Below are positions 21,650 to 32,703 of a stretch of DNA of 64,000 nt, one piece after another. The notes under the pieces were generated by a model. That model made no database searches. It was not told the DNA's origin and worked only from the letters and a program-made list of their open reading frames with translations. The stretch spans positions 248,001-312,000 of the forward strand of contig MU867101.1 in assembly GCA_033725935.1 (NCBI GenBank). Reading direction: 5' to 3'. Positions within the stretch are counted from its first letter, which is position 1; each line of letters opens with the position of its first letter. Source of the DNA: Cladorrhinum sp. PSN259 (Eukaryota; Ascomycota; Sordariomycetes; Sordariales; Podosporaceae). The position numbers and the translations under genes were made by a program.

Positions 21650-23085
21650 CTACTTCCTTCTCTTGATGGTCTTGACAGCCATCTCTATCAACCCATCCTT
21701 GGCCTCGCTGTCTGGGAACGCGCTGATAGCGTCAATAGCCTTTTGCGCATAATCCTCAGCAAGCGCCCTCGTTTGCTCAATGCCGTCACTTTGCATCACC
21801 AAGTCTCGTGCCTGATCAAACCTCGTTAGCCAAAAAAACACTCGCCGTGAAAACTGACCCAAATACTCACCCTAGCAACATCACCCTCCCTCTCAAACTT
21901 CCTTCCCACAAGCGCACCAAGTTCCGGCTCAGTCTTCCAAGCAAAAAGCAATGGAGCAGTTGCCAACCCCAACTCCAAATCCGCACCCGCAGGTTTGCCT
22001 AGCTCTTGCTCACTCCGGGTATAATCCAACATGTCATCCACAAGTTGGAACGCCAACCCCAAGTTCTTTCCATAAGCATAAGCGGCATCTACCGTCGCCG
22101 AATCCGCACCGCCTAGCAGCGCTGACGCGCGACAGCTCTTGCTGATCAGCGACGCAGTCTTGAGGTATGTCTTCTGCAAGTAATACGTCAAGGTCTCCTC
22201 CGACCACCTCGGGTTCTTCTCGTCTCTTGCGGTATTCTTCAGCTGCATGAACTCTCCCTCGACCAAGTTCGCAATGACCGTAGCCAAAAGCTCAACGACC
22301 TCTGCGTGCCTCAACCGCGCGAGCGCAACTGATGCTCTGCCCAGCAAGAAATCACCCGCCAAAACCGCCATCTTGTTTCCAAACTCGAGATTGGCTGATG
22401 GTGAGCCACGGCGGGATATGGAGTGATCGATGACGTCGTCGTGCAAGAGCGAAGCAGTGTGAATTAACTCGGTAATCTCAGCAAGTCTTCGTTGAGAGGG
22501 GAGAATGTCAACGTCGGTCGACTCAGCTTCGACGGCAGCTGGCGTCATAGCTGAAGGGTTAAAATCTGAAAGAACCGAAAGAGGGGAGATCGAAGAGTCA
22601 ATTGCCGCCGAGGCACTGATCGTAGACTGTTGGCGTTGCGGTTCTTTTGGACAAAAGGAAGTCGCCCTCGCCATGAGGAGGACTATTAACGGCCGGACAT
22701 GTTTTCCCTCGGCTTGTGTGTAGTACTTTGCTGCGCGGTCCAAGGAAGGATGACCGGATCCAAGAAGTTTTCTAATATTGCCCGTCAAAAACTTCATCTC
22801 CTTGGCGACGACCCGTAGAGGGTCGATCGAGGGCATGTCGCCCTTTGTCGCGCGGGTGAACGCATTTGAGACGATGTTGCCGGCGACGGACACTGCGGCG
22901 CTGAATGCTGAGGCGTCTCGTCTAGAAGTTGAGAAGAAAGCTCTCGATTGTGATATCCTGACGTCGAGGGGCGTCTGCGGTCTTGTTGTGATGGTGGTGG
23001 ATCTTGGGGAAAGTCTTGGGAGATTTGCAGTTGTTCTGGCTGCTGCCCCGCGCACCATTTTTGAAGCTCCCGTCCGAAGCTGCAT
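21650..23085 (-). CDS. COQ1: Hexaprenyl/polyprenyl diphosphate synthase
   Basis: Two exons, 21871-23085 and 21650-21811, with a 59-nt intron; 458 residues. A basic N-terminus with many Arg/Ser/Thr (residues 1-60) looks like a mitochondrial presequence. The trans-prenyltransferase core has GKHVRPLIVLL, the first Asp-rich motif LLHDDVIDHS, GDFLLGRAS, EGEFMQLKN and the second Asp-rich motif LVDDMLDY. The join gives GDVARARDLVMQSDG. It makes the polyprenyl tail of ubiquinone at the inner mitochondrial membrane. An inserted Ser/Pro/Ala-rich loop (about residues 145-195) precedes the first Asp motif, as in other fungal Coq1 proteins. Confidence 0.94.
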
Positions 23086-23487
23086 TTTGTGACTTTTTTA
23101 CCCTCTTTTTCCTCACAACCTGGACTCCTCCTCAAGAAAACGACAGGAAAATGGGCCAATTGACTTCCCGACGTCAAGAAATGGCCTTTTCTAGAACTCC
23201 TCCGAGAAACCAGGAACTCTCGGTCCCAATCTCTTGACTCTCTCAGGCGAGTGTGAGTGGTGGTCTCCCACCAATGTGGATCCCGAAAAGTTCCTTGCCG
23301 ATAATTTTTTGGGATCAGCCAATTCTGGTGGCTTTCGCTTGTGTGGCTGGTGTTTGAGCCTCAAGTCTTGGATGCATGTTCCTTGCATTTGCCAAGAACC
23401 GATGATGTCTTGCGGTTCCACTGAGCCAACAGCTTCCCATCCCAAGCTTGACAATCAACAAACAAATTTACTACTACACCACCGATC
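23086..23487. promoter_or_regulatory. Divergent promoter region, COQ1 / VMA12
   Basis: 402 bp between divergent start codons. No recognisable element beyond pyrimidine-rich stretches was seen. Confidence 0.35.
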
Positions 23488-24363
23488 ATGGTATTACTAA
23501 CGATGAACCCTTCCATTGTGGAAGGTCTGAAAATAATGAACGAGTCAGAATCCGCAGAGTCAAAACCAGAATCACGAAAAGACGAACCAGCGCTCGAGGA
23601 GCCAGCTGTCGGCAACCCCATCTCCCATGCTCAGATTGTCGACCTTTGGAGTGCGCTTAGGAATGGAGGGCACAAACAATATCAGCTCGAACTTTTGTTG
23701 AAAGGCGCCAAAGTCTATGTCCCACCGCCACCTCCAAAACCTGAACCTGTGAGTTACGCAGATTTTGTCGGAGAATCTACTTTCCCTCCCGTTGACATTG
23801 TGTCTCAGTCCAATGAATACAAAGCTCTCATGGCCCGTCTCCGTCGGGAAGAAGAAGAGCGCGCATACGAACGAATGGCAAACCCAACACCGCCGATGGA
23901 GACCTTTTCTCAGAGATTCCCGACCAGCGCCGGAATGGCACAAACGTTTGCCGCCGTAAACCGACCGAACCGAGACGGCGATACGGGCGATGATGATATC
24001 ACATTTAATGATGTTCACCGGCAACTCATGCTGATTCTCAACTTTGTGCTCAGCATTCTAGGTGTTGCTGCTAGTCTTTGGATCCTTGCTAGATGGTGGA
24101 GCACACCAGCAAGGCTGTTCCTGACGATGGGAGGAAGCCTGTTGGTTGGAATCGCGGAGGTTGCATTATATGGCGGGTATATCTGGCATCTCGGGGAAGC
24201 CAAAAAGAAGGATAAAAGCTTTAAGGAAGTTAGGGAGATTGTTCAAACGTGGGCGGTTGGTGCTGATGATGAGCCGTTCACCATTGGGGGGAAGGGCAAG
24301 AGCTTCCTTGGGGATGAAAACCTCCGGCAGCGGAAAAGGGGTAAAGATGACGGCAAAAGTTAG
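23488..24363 (+). CDS. VPH2: V-ATPase assembly factor Vma12 (Vph2)
   Basis: Single exon, 291 residues, beginning MVLLTMNPSIVEGL, the start typical of filamentous-fungal Vma12. A proline run (PPPPPKPEP) and an SYADFVG segment precede a central acidic stretch. Two transmembrane helices follow (LMLILNFVLSILGVAASLWI and LFLTMGGSLLVGIAEVALY), then a cytosolic Lys-rich tail. The protein is ER-resident and, with Vma21 and Vma22, assembles the V0 sector of the vacuolar ATPase. The gene is divergent to COQ1 and convergent to TAF10. Confidence 0.88.
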   Translation: MVLLTMNPSIVEGLKIMNESESAESKPESRKDEPALEEPAVGNPISHAQIVDLWSALRNGGHKQYQLELLLKGAKVYVPPPPPKPEPVSYADFVGESTFPPVDIVSQSNEYKALMARLRREEEERAYERMANPTPPMETFSQRFPTSAGMAQTFAAVNRPNRDGDTGDDDITFNDVHRQLMLILNFVLSILGVAASLWILARWWSTPARLFLTMGGSLLVGIAEVALYGGYIWHLGEAKKKDKSFKEVREIVQTWAVGADDEPFTIGGKGKSFLGDENLRQRKRGKDDGKS

Positions 24364-24729
24364 GTGTTTTTCTTTTTGGCAATTTGATTGATGATCATGA
24401 GATACTTCGCTGAGCATGTAAATCAAAATGCATTTGAGCAGCATGCCTTGCGCAAGATGGTCGAGTTTTGGGTGGCCATCGAGAAAAAAAAATAAAAAAA
24501 AACCAAGGACTGCCTCCGTAAAAACAATCTTCTTGTGATCTGTATTCCATGGGAATAATAGCTGCCTTCGCCATTGAATTCCCCTTCTTCCTTCCAGAGT
24601 CCTGCGCTCCGCAGAAACGACCCATCCAGATTAACCCTCTCTCTGCATCCAAATCACATGGTGCTTTCGTGTTCAGATTGTCCTGTAGACCTCTCGAACA
24701 ACTGCACCTGCATATGTCGCAGCTTGCTT
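24364..24729. other. Convergent intergenic, VMA12 / TAF10
   Basis: 366 bp with an A-rich run near 24483-24502. Presumed 3' UTRs; nothing else is seen. Confidence 0.5.
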
Positions 24730-25430
24730 TCAGCGATAGAATTCGCTCCGCTTGACATTGACGCCAAACTCCCCAACGGCCATTCCCAAGTCCTCCATTG
24801 TCAGCACGGTCCGGTTCTGGCTGCTGCCCTGGCCACCTCCGCCATATCCTGGTCGCTGAATTCCCAAAGGCCCGCCCCGCGTCTGCTCCTTGCTGCCTGG
24901 CTGTCCCGCTTGTTGGCCGGGAATAGGAAAGCCCGCCGCCGCTCCGAGATTGCCCATGGGGTTATTGCCTGCGTTGGTGTTGCTTGCACGAATGCGGCTG
25001 TATTGGTAGGCATCGGCAGCGATGTCAGCGATGAACTTTTGGGTTGCGAGGGCTAGAAGGCGCGCAAGTCGTTGGTCAGTCTGCGGGGGAGGTGGGAGCC
25101 CGGCGCGCGTCATGTAGTAATTCGAGACAGCATCTGGAATCTAGACTCATAAAGGAGCCTGTCAGCATTCATACCCGAGGCAAGTGAGTCGCCAGGAGTG
25201 AAACATACGATTGGCGCATAATCATCCATCTTATTCAAGAACTCCTTCAGCGACTGATCCTTCCGCGTCGGCAGCCTAGACTCTGGGATGGGTTGGACTG
25301 GAGGGCCATTGGGACCATCGACCATGTGCTGTTGATGCTGAGTGCCATTCGCCCCGTTGGTGGTAGCTGAAGTTGTCGCAACTGCACCCTGCTGCTCTGG
25401 GGCCTCGGTGGGGGGGTTTGTGCTCGACAT
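24730..25430 (-). CDS. TAF10: TFIID/SAGA subunit TAF10
   Basis: Two exons, 25209-25430 and 24730-25140; 210 residues. The intron (68 nt, GTATGT...CTAG) joins MDDYAPI to IPDAVSNYYMTRAG, the conserved start of the TAF10 histone fold. The fold continues DQRLARLLALATQKFIADIAADA and, after a Gly/Pro/Gln-rich insertion (about residues 125-180), ends LTMEDLGMAVGEFGVNVKRSEFYR. The N-terminus is Thr/Ala/Gln-rich and presumably disordered. TAF10 pairs with TAF3, TAF8 or SPT7 in the nucleus. Size and motif order fit the family well. Confidence 0.92.
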
Positions 25431-26109
25431 GTTAGAATATATTGGGTTTGAGTGGATGGTGAGAATGATCGATGTCGAGTTACGACGCGCAAGTTAGAGC
25501 AGGCAGGTGCCAGGATCCGCGACTGGCAGCGAAATCACGTAATGGCTATTTTCGGTCTTAAAGAATTGGAACCATGAGAAGCGCGATGAAACTGGAGAGT
25601 GATGAATGTGGTCAAAAATGGGTAAGAGGCGTTATTCGGATTAAAATTCAAGAGGCTGAATATTGCTTGAGGAGAATTAAAAGTTATTGGTGGGAATATT
25701 ATGGTTGTTCTGTTCAGAAAAAATTGAAGTGAGATCGCTGGACGGAGAGTGCAGTGTAATGGAAGTCGCTGCTGCGTGAATGGAGCAGAGGGTTCCTTGG
25801 ACGAACTGGGAAATGGGCAGTCGCAACCTGGAACCTGGAAACTCACAGCTGAAATGGCAGCACAGCGAAATGTCGGTGCTCCACTCACTTTATTTTGGAA
25901 GGTGGTCCAAGCACTCCCGTCCCGAAAGCTTCCATGGAAGCATTGAATCGTGCCACAAAGATATTAGATAAGTCTGTATAGCAAACATGGATGGAATCCA
26001 TATTATATTTGGGTCTCATTTTACACTTCAGAAGAAAATTCAGTATTATCGCTACTTTTCAAGCCCGTAGGTACAAATTCCACACGTTGCACATGCCATT
26101 TCACCCTCC
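25431..26109. other. Intergenic, TAF10 upstream / MRE11 3' end
   Basis: 679 bp between two minus-strand genes. It should contain the TAF10 promoter and the MRE11 3' UTR. No additional gene is supported. Confidence 0.45.
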
Positions 26110-28446
26110 TCAACGACGTCTACTTCTAGTAGAAGGCATGCTTTCAAAGGCGTCATCCTCAGAGATCTCGTCATCACTGATTTCAATTGCCTTCTGCATC
26201 GGTTTGGCTGCTGCAGCTGACCTTTGCGATTGTGAAAAGTTCAATGTTGTTTGGCGAGCGTTTCTCGCAGGGGCGGCTCGTGTAGCGACTGCCCCGCGAG
26301 TAGCACGCGTAGGCTTTGGAGGAGGCGGCGGTGGCTCGTCGTCATCATCCTCCATAATAACATCGTCCTCCTCTTCCTCTTCCTCGCTCTCTTCGAAAGG
26401 GTTTGCCTTCTTACGGCCCCGAGCCGGTGGCTTTTTTGGTGCAGCTGTCTTCTTAGCAGGCGCCGCCCTCTTGGCAGGAGCCGCTCTTTTCGTTGCTCTG
26501 GTTGCTGCCGCTCGTTTTGGTGGTTCGACAGGCTCTGAAGGCTCATCAACAAACATGGCTTCGTCTTCGTCATCGCTGAACGTGACACCAGAAGGTGGAA
26601 CCGGGCGGCCACTGTTCCTGGAAGGGGCAGACTCTAGCAACGCAGCTACATCTTCGAGGGCGTCAGGCTGGGCTGTCCAGTGGCCATCCATATCTGAATC
26701 CCATCCGCTGGGTTTCGGCTTAAAGCGTCTCCTGCGTTGCGCTTGCTTTTGTATGCCCACGTTGAAGTCCTTCTCCATCACCTTTCTCAGGTCTTCGATG
26801 TGAGCATCCAGTCCATCGAGAATCTTCTCGTCATCGAGCCCCAAAAGAGCCTTCACCTGAGTGGAAAGCGAGTCCAGGACAAACATTTCGACAGCCTGCT
26901 TATCGTCCTTGGTGACGAACTGGTTGACGGCATCTCCAAATGGTGCTTGGGGGAGAATCTTGAGCGATTGTTGATTCAAGTACTCCTGCACAAGAGTCTC
27001 GACCTTGACGGTGTCTACCGAGCCCATAGCTTCGGTAACGCCCTCTGGTACTCCGTTGGCACCACCAGTTACTTTTCCTTCATAATGTCAGTGTAGTTCC
27101 AGCAGTATAATGGCGATTAGCTTACTTGTGGTGCCTGTTTTTTTTCGATAAAAGTATACAACGTCATTCTGGTTGGCGACCTTGTTCGCAAATCGGTTGG
27201 AAAACCGTTGGGGATTTTCGACCTCGAACTTGCATCCATCGGGGGCGGTATATTCAACCTTTAGACGGATTAAAGGCAGGGGCGGCTCTTCATCCTCGGT
27301 CATATCATCTCCAGTGTGAGTTGACAGCCATACGGCCTTGGCTTCTTGAATCATTTCCTCGACAACCAGCATGAGTCGCTTTGTGATCTCCTGACGATTG
27401 TCTGTCTTCTTCTCCAAGCCCTTGAACCGTTTATCGGTTGCCAGCACGATTTCCTGAGCAACAAACGGACGCACAGTTTTTAGGGGTATTTTTTCCACCT
27501 GGAGCTTCCTACCCGTAATTTTGAGAATCGCAACGTGCTTGGTAACCGCCTCTCCTGGTACCAAAGAAGTTGCCACAGATGAGCCTGGTTGGATGACGTT
27601 GGTATTAGTGGTCGGGTTGAGCTGAGGATCAATGAGACACTCGTGTTCATGACCCCAGATGACGAGGTCCATAAAATCAGGCAGCATGTTCTCAGAGACA
27701 TAGCTGGTGGGAGTATGTGCGTGGTGATTTTGGTGGAGGGTCAGCAGGTTGAAGAACTCTTCCTTGTGTTGGTTTGGCCGATAGAATCGGACCTTGTTAT
27801 CTCTAAATGTTCGATGCATGCGCTCGTCGCGAACATTGCTCAGTCCGTAAAGAGCGAGTTTGGTTTCTCCTTTTTGTAGCAACACGGGCTTGACGTGGAT
27901 GTTGTCGGCCTCGGGTACCCGGCCAAAGTAGTTGACAAGCCCTGCCGCTTGCAAGAGATCTAGACTGCAATAATGGCCGTCGCCGCTGGGATCGTCGTGG
28001 TTTCCATGAATTGAAAAGACAGGAATGGATATATTTATGTCGGGATCTTGGTAGTTGACATAATGAACCTCGCTGCCAAAAACCTCCTGGGGATCGCTCA
28101 GAAACTCAAGCTCACAGGGCCTCTCGCCAAGACAATTCTTTCTCAAGGACTGAATGACCTGGTACATTGACTTTCGGGAAGGCTTATTGTCATGGAAAAG
28201 ATCGCCGCCGAGAAGCACCATGTCGACGTCGCGGGATTTGGCAAGCTGCATGACTTCGTCAAAGGTGCGCCAGCTGTCATCTTTCCGGATGGGGTCTCGC
28301 TCTTCGTAGCCGACATGATTATCGGTAGAAATCAATATGCGGATGGTATCTTCGTCTGCAGCCGGTTAGAATATCAAAGAAAAGTGGGAAACAAAGTAAC
28401 AGAAAGCATTGGACAAACGACACAACATACCTGCGTACTGAGGCAT
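26110..28446 (-). CDS. MRE11: Double-strand break repair nuclease Mre11
   Basis: Three exons: 28431-28446 (16 nt), 27126-28355 and 26110-27077; 737 residues. The first exon encodes only MPQYA plus one base. Phosphoesterase motifs are all present: STDNHVG (D17, H19), GGDLFHDNKPS, HGNHDDPSG, and VIWGHEHE. A Mre11 DNA-binding domain follows. The C-terminal third has acidic patches, a GRG/Arg-Ala-Thr stretch and an RSRRR terminus. With Rad50 and Nbs1/Xrs2 it processes DNA ends and telomeres. The gene shares a 402-bp promoter with a divergent zinc-finger gene. Confidence 0.95.
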
Positions 28447-28848
28447 CGTGAAGTCTAATTCGAGTTTCCATCCAAAGTATGCGACGTATCATATATGATG
28501 GGTGACTTTGCAATTGATGTACTAGTATCCAGGAGGATGGTGGTGGTGGTAGTGATGGTGCTGTGGAGATGGGCGTTGGGCGCGTTCAAGCTCAAAGACC
28601 AAGCGCGACGTCCAGGCTTTCTTCCACGCGCAGTCACGGGGCAAGTAGGGTCATAGCTTTCTTTAAGTGCATTGCGGGGCCACTCAGACGCGCTTCTGCA
28701 GACGCGCCGCATAAAACGCGTACATCAGCCAATTCATACCCATGCGACGGAATTTTTGCGAAACATTTCTGGATGCCCAATGCATACTTCATTATTCTTA
28801 CCGTAACTTCGCATCATCTTTATCTTTAATCCAAAATAAGTTACGACC
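28447..28848. promoter_or_regulatory. Bidirectional promoter with MCB-type ACGCG cluster
   Basis: 402 bp between MRE11 and the divergent zinc-finger gene hold four ACGCG cores, at 28626-28630, 28688-28692, 28702-28706 and a full MluI cell-cycle box ACGCGT at 28716-28721. In ascomycetes such boxes bind MBF and drive G1/S expression of replication and repair genes. The motif is seen; the regulation is inferred. Confidence 0.5.
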
Positions 28849-29631
28849 ATGTCAATAAGCCAACCATCAACCTCCCCAGCCGAAGCACAAGTTATCGATA
28901 CAACATCAAGTTCCCCAAGACCACGCAAACGACCATTACGAACATATGGTCGGCAGTCCAGTTTAAGCAAGAAGCAAACCGAGCCAGAACCCATCACCAA
29001 AAGGCGGAAGGTCCGTCTTGACGAAAATGCACCCGCCACACATGAAACAGAGCAACAACTCCCTCTCCTCCCAGCAGCCCCACCATCCAGTTCAATCGAG
29101 ATAGCACAACCACCAAAACCACAAGGAAAACGTCATTCAATACTCACATACTTCAAACCTCGCCCTTGTGTCCCTACCCTTCCCTCTTCGGATCCAGTGG
29201 ACCGACCTCCATCACCGCCGCCTTCATCTCCTCCACGAAGAACACGCAGGCGACTTACAACTAGGCTTTCTCTCCCCGTGCCTTCCGATCCCAACACCAG
29301 TGACGTCGAGGAGGAGGGGATGTCAACGATCATCGTTAAGGATGCCTCTGAACCACTGAGTGAGGTACCACTCAATACCACGTATATAAACGCAGATGAT
29401 AAGAAGAGGAAACGAACACCAAAGGCAACTAAGAAGGAAAGGAAGGAACTTGTTCAGACTGTGTTGAGTCTGTCGATCAATAAGGAGCCGGGGTTTTTAA
29501 TATGTAACGAGTGTGGGATTTTGTATAATCCGTTGAATGGGGAGGATAGGAAGGAGCATGGGAGACGGCATAAGGCATTTTTGAAGGAGAAGAAAAGGAG
29601 GGATGGTGAGAGTGGGAGCTTGTGTGTTTAA
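28849..29631 (+). CDS. ECO1/ESCO-type C2H2 zinc-finger protein, no acetyltransferase domain
   Basis: Single exon, 260 residues. The first 190 residues are Ser/Pro/Arg-rich and disordered, including a short motif HSILTYFKP that resembles a degenerate PIP box (hydrophobic then Tyr-Phe). Near the C-terminus is CNECGILYNPLNGEDRKEH, then GRRHKAFLKE: a C-x2-C...H-x3-H finger of the type found just before the acetyltransferase domain in Eco1/ESCO cohesin acetyltransferases. The protein stops 15 or so residues after the finger, and no acetyltransferase coding is found downstream. It may therefore be a stand-alone finger protein. Function is unknown; nuclear location is likely from the basic content. 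Confidence 0.7.
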   Translation: MSISQPSTSPAEAQVIDTTSSSPRPRKRPLRTYGRQSSLSKKQTEPEPITKRRKVRLDENAPATHETEQQLPLLPAAPPSSSIEIAQPPKPQGKRHSILTYFKPRPCVPTLPSSDPVDRPPSPPPSSPPRRTRRRLTTRLSLPVPSDPNTSDVEEEGMSTIIVKDASEPLSEVPLNTTYINADDKKRKRTPKATKKERKELVQTVLSLSINKEPGFLICNECGILYNPLNGEDRKEHGRRHKAFLKEKKRRDGESGSLCV

Positions 29632-30208
29632 GACGAGGTCGAAGTGATTATATCGGTGAGAGGGTATGGGGGAAGGCGCGGGAATTATTGGAGCATTGTG
29701 ATACCCAAGGCTGTATATTATTATCATGAGGAAGCTGAGGCGATATCGGTCATAAAAACTTTCAAGTTCTGTCAATTGGATTGATCGGAGTCCGGACCGA
29801 TACTTGGCACGGGGGTCGCGCGCTCTTTTTTGTTGAATGCTGGCAGCTGTCAGTCTGAGCCAAGCCTTCCTACCTTTCCCGAGATGCCAATGCCGGCCCG
29901 CACCACTTGCCGCGGAAGCTAGAAACCCCACTAATTGACGTCCCTCATGCCCCGCGCGCCAGGAGCTGGCTGACGGGAGCTCTCGGCTCTCCTGGCTTCC
30001 ACCCCACCATAGGTATTAAACCTGGGACTTATTCCTGTCCCTCTCCCTTTCCTTGCTCCTGTCAAAATCTCTCAATTCTTTAACAAAGTCCCTTTTTTAC
30101 GACAACTCCATCCACATCATTTCTGAGCGGAAACGCAGCAAGCATCAATCATATAGATCCTGATCCCTACCCCGAACTTCGGAGTACCCCGCAATACCAA
30201 TAATCACC
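29632..30208. promoter_or_regulatory. FBA1 upstream region
   Basis: 577 bp. The 170 bp before the FBA1 ATG is strongly pyrimidine-rich (from about 30030), a feature of highly expressed fungal glycolytic genes. No other gene is supported. Confidence 0.4.
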
Positions 30209-31565
30209 ATGGGTCTTCTCGATGTATGTGACCTCCTCGTCAACGATTGTCCGGACGATTGAGTACTCTGTCTAACATGTTTTGTCCTCTTGGATAGGAG
30301 CTCAACCTGCCCGTTGGCGTCATCTATGGTTCGCTCGTCCCGTCCCGTCTATCGCATCCTCTTTGACCAGAATTACATATTGACATGTGGAAATACCGAT
30401 AGGTGACGATGTCCTGAAGCTTTTCGAGCACGCTCGCAAGAACGGCTATGCCCTCCCTGCTTGCAATGTCACCTCTTCCTCTACCGTCGTTGCCGCCCTC
30501 GAGGCCGCTCGCGACGCCAAGTCCGCCATCATCCTCCAGACCTCGCAGGGTGGTGCAGCCTACTTTGCTGGCAAGGGCATCAAGAACTCGGCCGAGAAGC
30601 AAGGTAAGAATTGACTGCCCACCTGAGATACGAGTGTTTACTCACCATAACCGCTTGATTTAGAGGCTTCCGTCGCCGGCGCTATTGCCGCTGCCCACTA
30701 TATCCGCTCCATCGCACCCTCTTACGGCATCCCCGTGGTGTTGCACTCTGATCACTGTGCCAAGAAGCTCCTCCCATGGATGGATGGCATGTTCGAGGCC
30801 GACGAGGAGTTCTACAAGAAGAATGGAATCCCTCTTTTCAGCTCTCACATGCTCGACTTTTCCGAGGAGCCCATTGAGGAGAACATTGAGATTTGCGTCA
30901 AGTACCTCAAGCGCGCTGCTCCCATGAAGCTCTGGATTGAGATGGAGATCGGCATTACCGGAGGTGAGGAGGACGGTGTCGATAACTCTGGTGTCGACAA
31001 CGCATCCCTCTACACTCAGCCCGAGGATATTTATGCTATTCAACAAGCCTTCAGCCCCATCTCCAAGTACTTCTCCATTGCCGCCGGTTTCGGCAACGTA
31101 CACGGCGTCTACTCCCCTGGCAATGGTATGTAAAAGTCTCTCACGGAGCGAGTAAGTCGTGATTTTGTAACTAACTGGCCAATAGTCAAGCTCCACCCCG
31201 AACTCCTCGGCAAGCACCAGGCCTATGTCCACGAGAAGCTCGGTGGCGATGAGAAGAAGCCTATTTTCTTCGTCTTCCACGGTGGTTCCGGATCTACCCT
31301 CGAGGAGTACCGCGAGGCCATCGCTCACGGTGTCGTCAAGGTCAACGTTGACACTGACTTGCAGTTCGCCTATCTTGCTGGGATCAGGGACTACGTCACC
31401 AACAACATTGAGTACCTCAAGACCCAGGTCGGCAACCCTGAGGGTGCAAACAAACCCAACAAGAAGAAGTACGACCCCAGAGTCTGGGTTCGTGAGGGTG
31501 AGAAGACGATGGCTGCCCGCATCACCCAGTCTCTCAAGGACTTTAACGCCGCCGGCACTCTCTAA
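30209..31565 (+). CDS. FBA1: Fructose-bisphosphate aldolase, class II
   Basis: Five exons: 30209-30223 (15 nt), 30298-30328 (31 nt), 30403-30603, 30664-31125 and 31186-31565; 362 residues. The start reads MGLLDELNLPVGVIYGDDV across three exons. Class II zinc-enzyme motifs are VLHSDHCAKKLLPW (metal His), LEMEIG-type MEIGITGGEEDGV, AAGFGNVHGVY and FHGGSGSTLEEY. It cleaves fructose-1,6-bisphosphate in cytosolic glycolysis. Intron 2 has a GTTCGC donor, weaker than the GTATGT/GTAAGA donors of the other introns, but it is the one that keeps the frame. Confidence 0.95.
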
Positions 31566-31764
31566 AGCTGGCCATGACACAACAGTTAGAACTACGGCAA
31601 GATGTCGATACCTAAAAATGATGAGAATGACAATATGATATCCAAATTGAACTGACTCCTTGCTTTGAGATGTCTGACTTTGACACTATCTTTGGCGATT
31701 TTTCCGGGTCTATTCCCTCGCCCACTTCTTGTCCATCAGTCTAAAATATTCTGTCATGATTACA

Positions 31765-32703
31765 TTATTGTGGCCCCTTGGAGATGGCTTCTCTCCAGGC
31801 ATCATCAATGGCTTTCCAGTACTTTGCGGTGTGGGTCTTCATGTGGCCAACGTGAGGGGTACCCTCAAACATTTCAGCAGATACGCTCCATCCTTTACTC
31901 CTGGCATCGGCGGCGTGGGCCTCGATATCGGCCCAGTGAATGATATCGTCCTCCTTGCTGTAAAGGTAAAGTCTCTTTGAGGAATTTTCTGAGAGTGTCG
32001 GGTTGTTGACGGCGGCGACCGAGTACTCTGCTGCCGAGGTGGCTCCGATGATCCAGCCAAAGCCGTGCAAGCATGCGAGGAAAACGGCAGCGAGGGATTG
32101 GGTGATTATGAATGGGATGAACGGCAGGACTGATGAAGTTCCGACGGCCATGGCGCGGGACCAAGGGCCGACGTTGGGGAGAAATTCTGTTGATCCCGGG
32201 CAGGAATCGCAGATCATAAGGGAGTAAGGCAGGCGCTGCTGCCCCTTGGTGGCTTTGTGGAAGGCGTAAAGGGTTGCGGCGCAGTTCATGCCGCCCGTAT
32301 TCGACATGACCTGGAGGAGGATCTTTTCTTTGACGGGATGGGATTTTACGGTGGCGGGGAGGTCCGAGTAGTAGGAATTGGGGCCGTAGATTGCTTCAAT
32401 CACCGGTATCATTGTTGTTGCTCGGACTTCGAGGGTTTGGTAGAGGGCTTTTAGGATGGGCGAGAAGATGAGGATTATTTTGGCCGAGGGATAAAGGGTT
32501 CGGAAGCCGGCGACGTATTTGGTCAGATGCTTGGGGAGGGCGTCGCCCCAGCCGTAGATTACTATTGTTGTTGGTTCGTTCGATGATGGGGATGGTGGGA
32601 AGGAAGGGGGTGTCTGGACGTAGACTTGTTTGCTGAGGCGGGTGAAAGTTTTCAGGAGGGGGACCTCATCGTGAGGTTTGATGACGGCGCCGGAGTCGGA
32701 CAT
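31765..32703 (-). CDS. TMEM53/PaxU-type (DUF829) alpha/beta-hydrolase-like protein
   Basis: Single exon, start at the ATG at 32703 (MSDSGAVIKP; the frame is open upstream but has no ATG), 312 residues. IVIYGWGDALPKHLTKYV is the N-terminal hydrolase-like strand-turn. MSNTGGMNCAATLYAFHKA, SLMICDSCPG and SKEDDIIHWADIEAHA, then GTPHVGHMKTHTAKYW, follow in the order seen in DUF829 proteins such as TMEM53 and PaxU. A central hydrophobic stretch (about residues 195-225) may insert into a membrane. The substrate is unknown. PaxU sits in indole-diterpene clusters, but nothing here suggests such a cluster. Confidence 0.8.
   Translation of the reverse strand: MSDSGAVIKPHDEVPLLKTFTRLSKQVYVQTPPSFPPSPSSNEPTTIVIYGWGDALPKHLTKYVAGFRTLYPSAKIILIFSPILKALYQTLEVRATTMIPVIEAIYGPNSYYSDLPATVKSHPVKEKILLQVMSNTGGMNCAATLYAFHKATKGQQRLPYSLMICDSCPGSTEFLPNVGPWSRAMAVGTSSVLPFIPFIITQSLAAVFLACLHGFGWIIGATSAAEYSVAAVNNPTLSENSSKRLYLYSKEDDIIHWADIEAHAADARSKGWSVSAEMFEGTPHVGHMKTHTAKYWKAIDDAWREAISKGPQ

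Noticed and set aside
30660..31580. 306-residue minus-strand frame
   Set aside because: Antisense of the FBA1 coding exons; codon bias of the real gene keeps this frame open.
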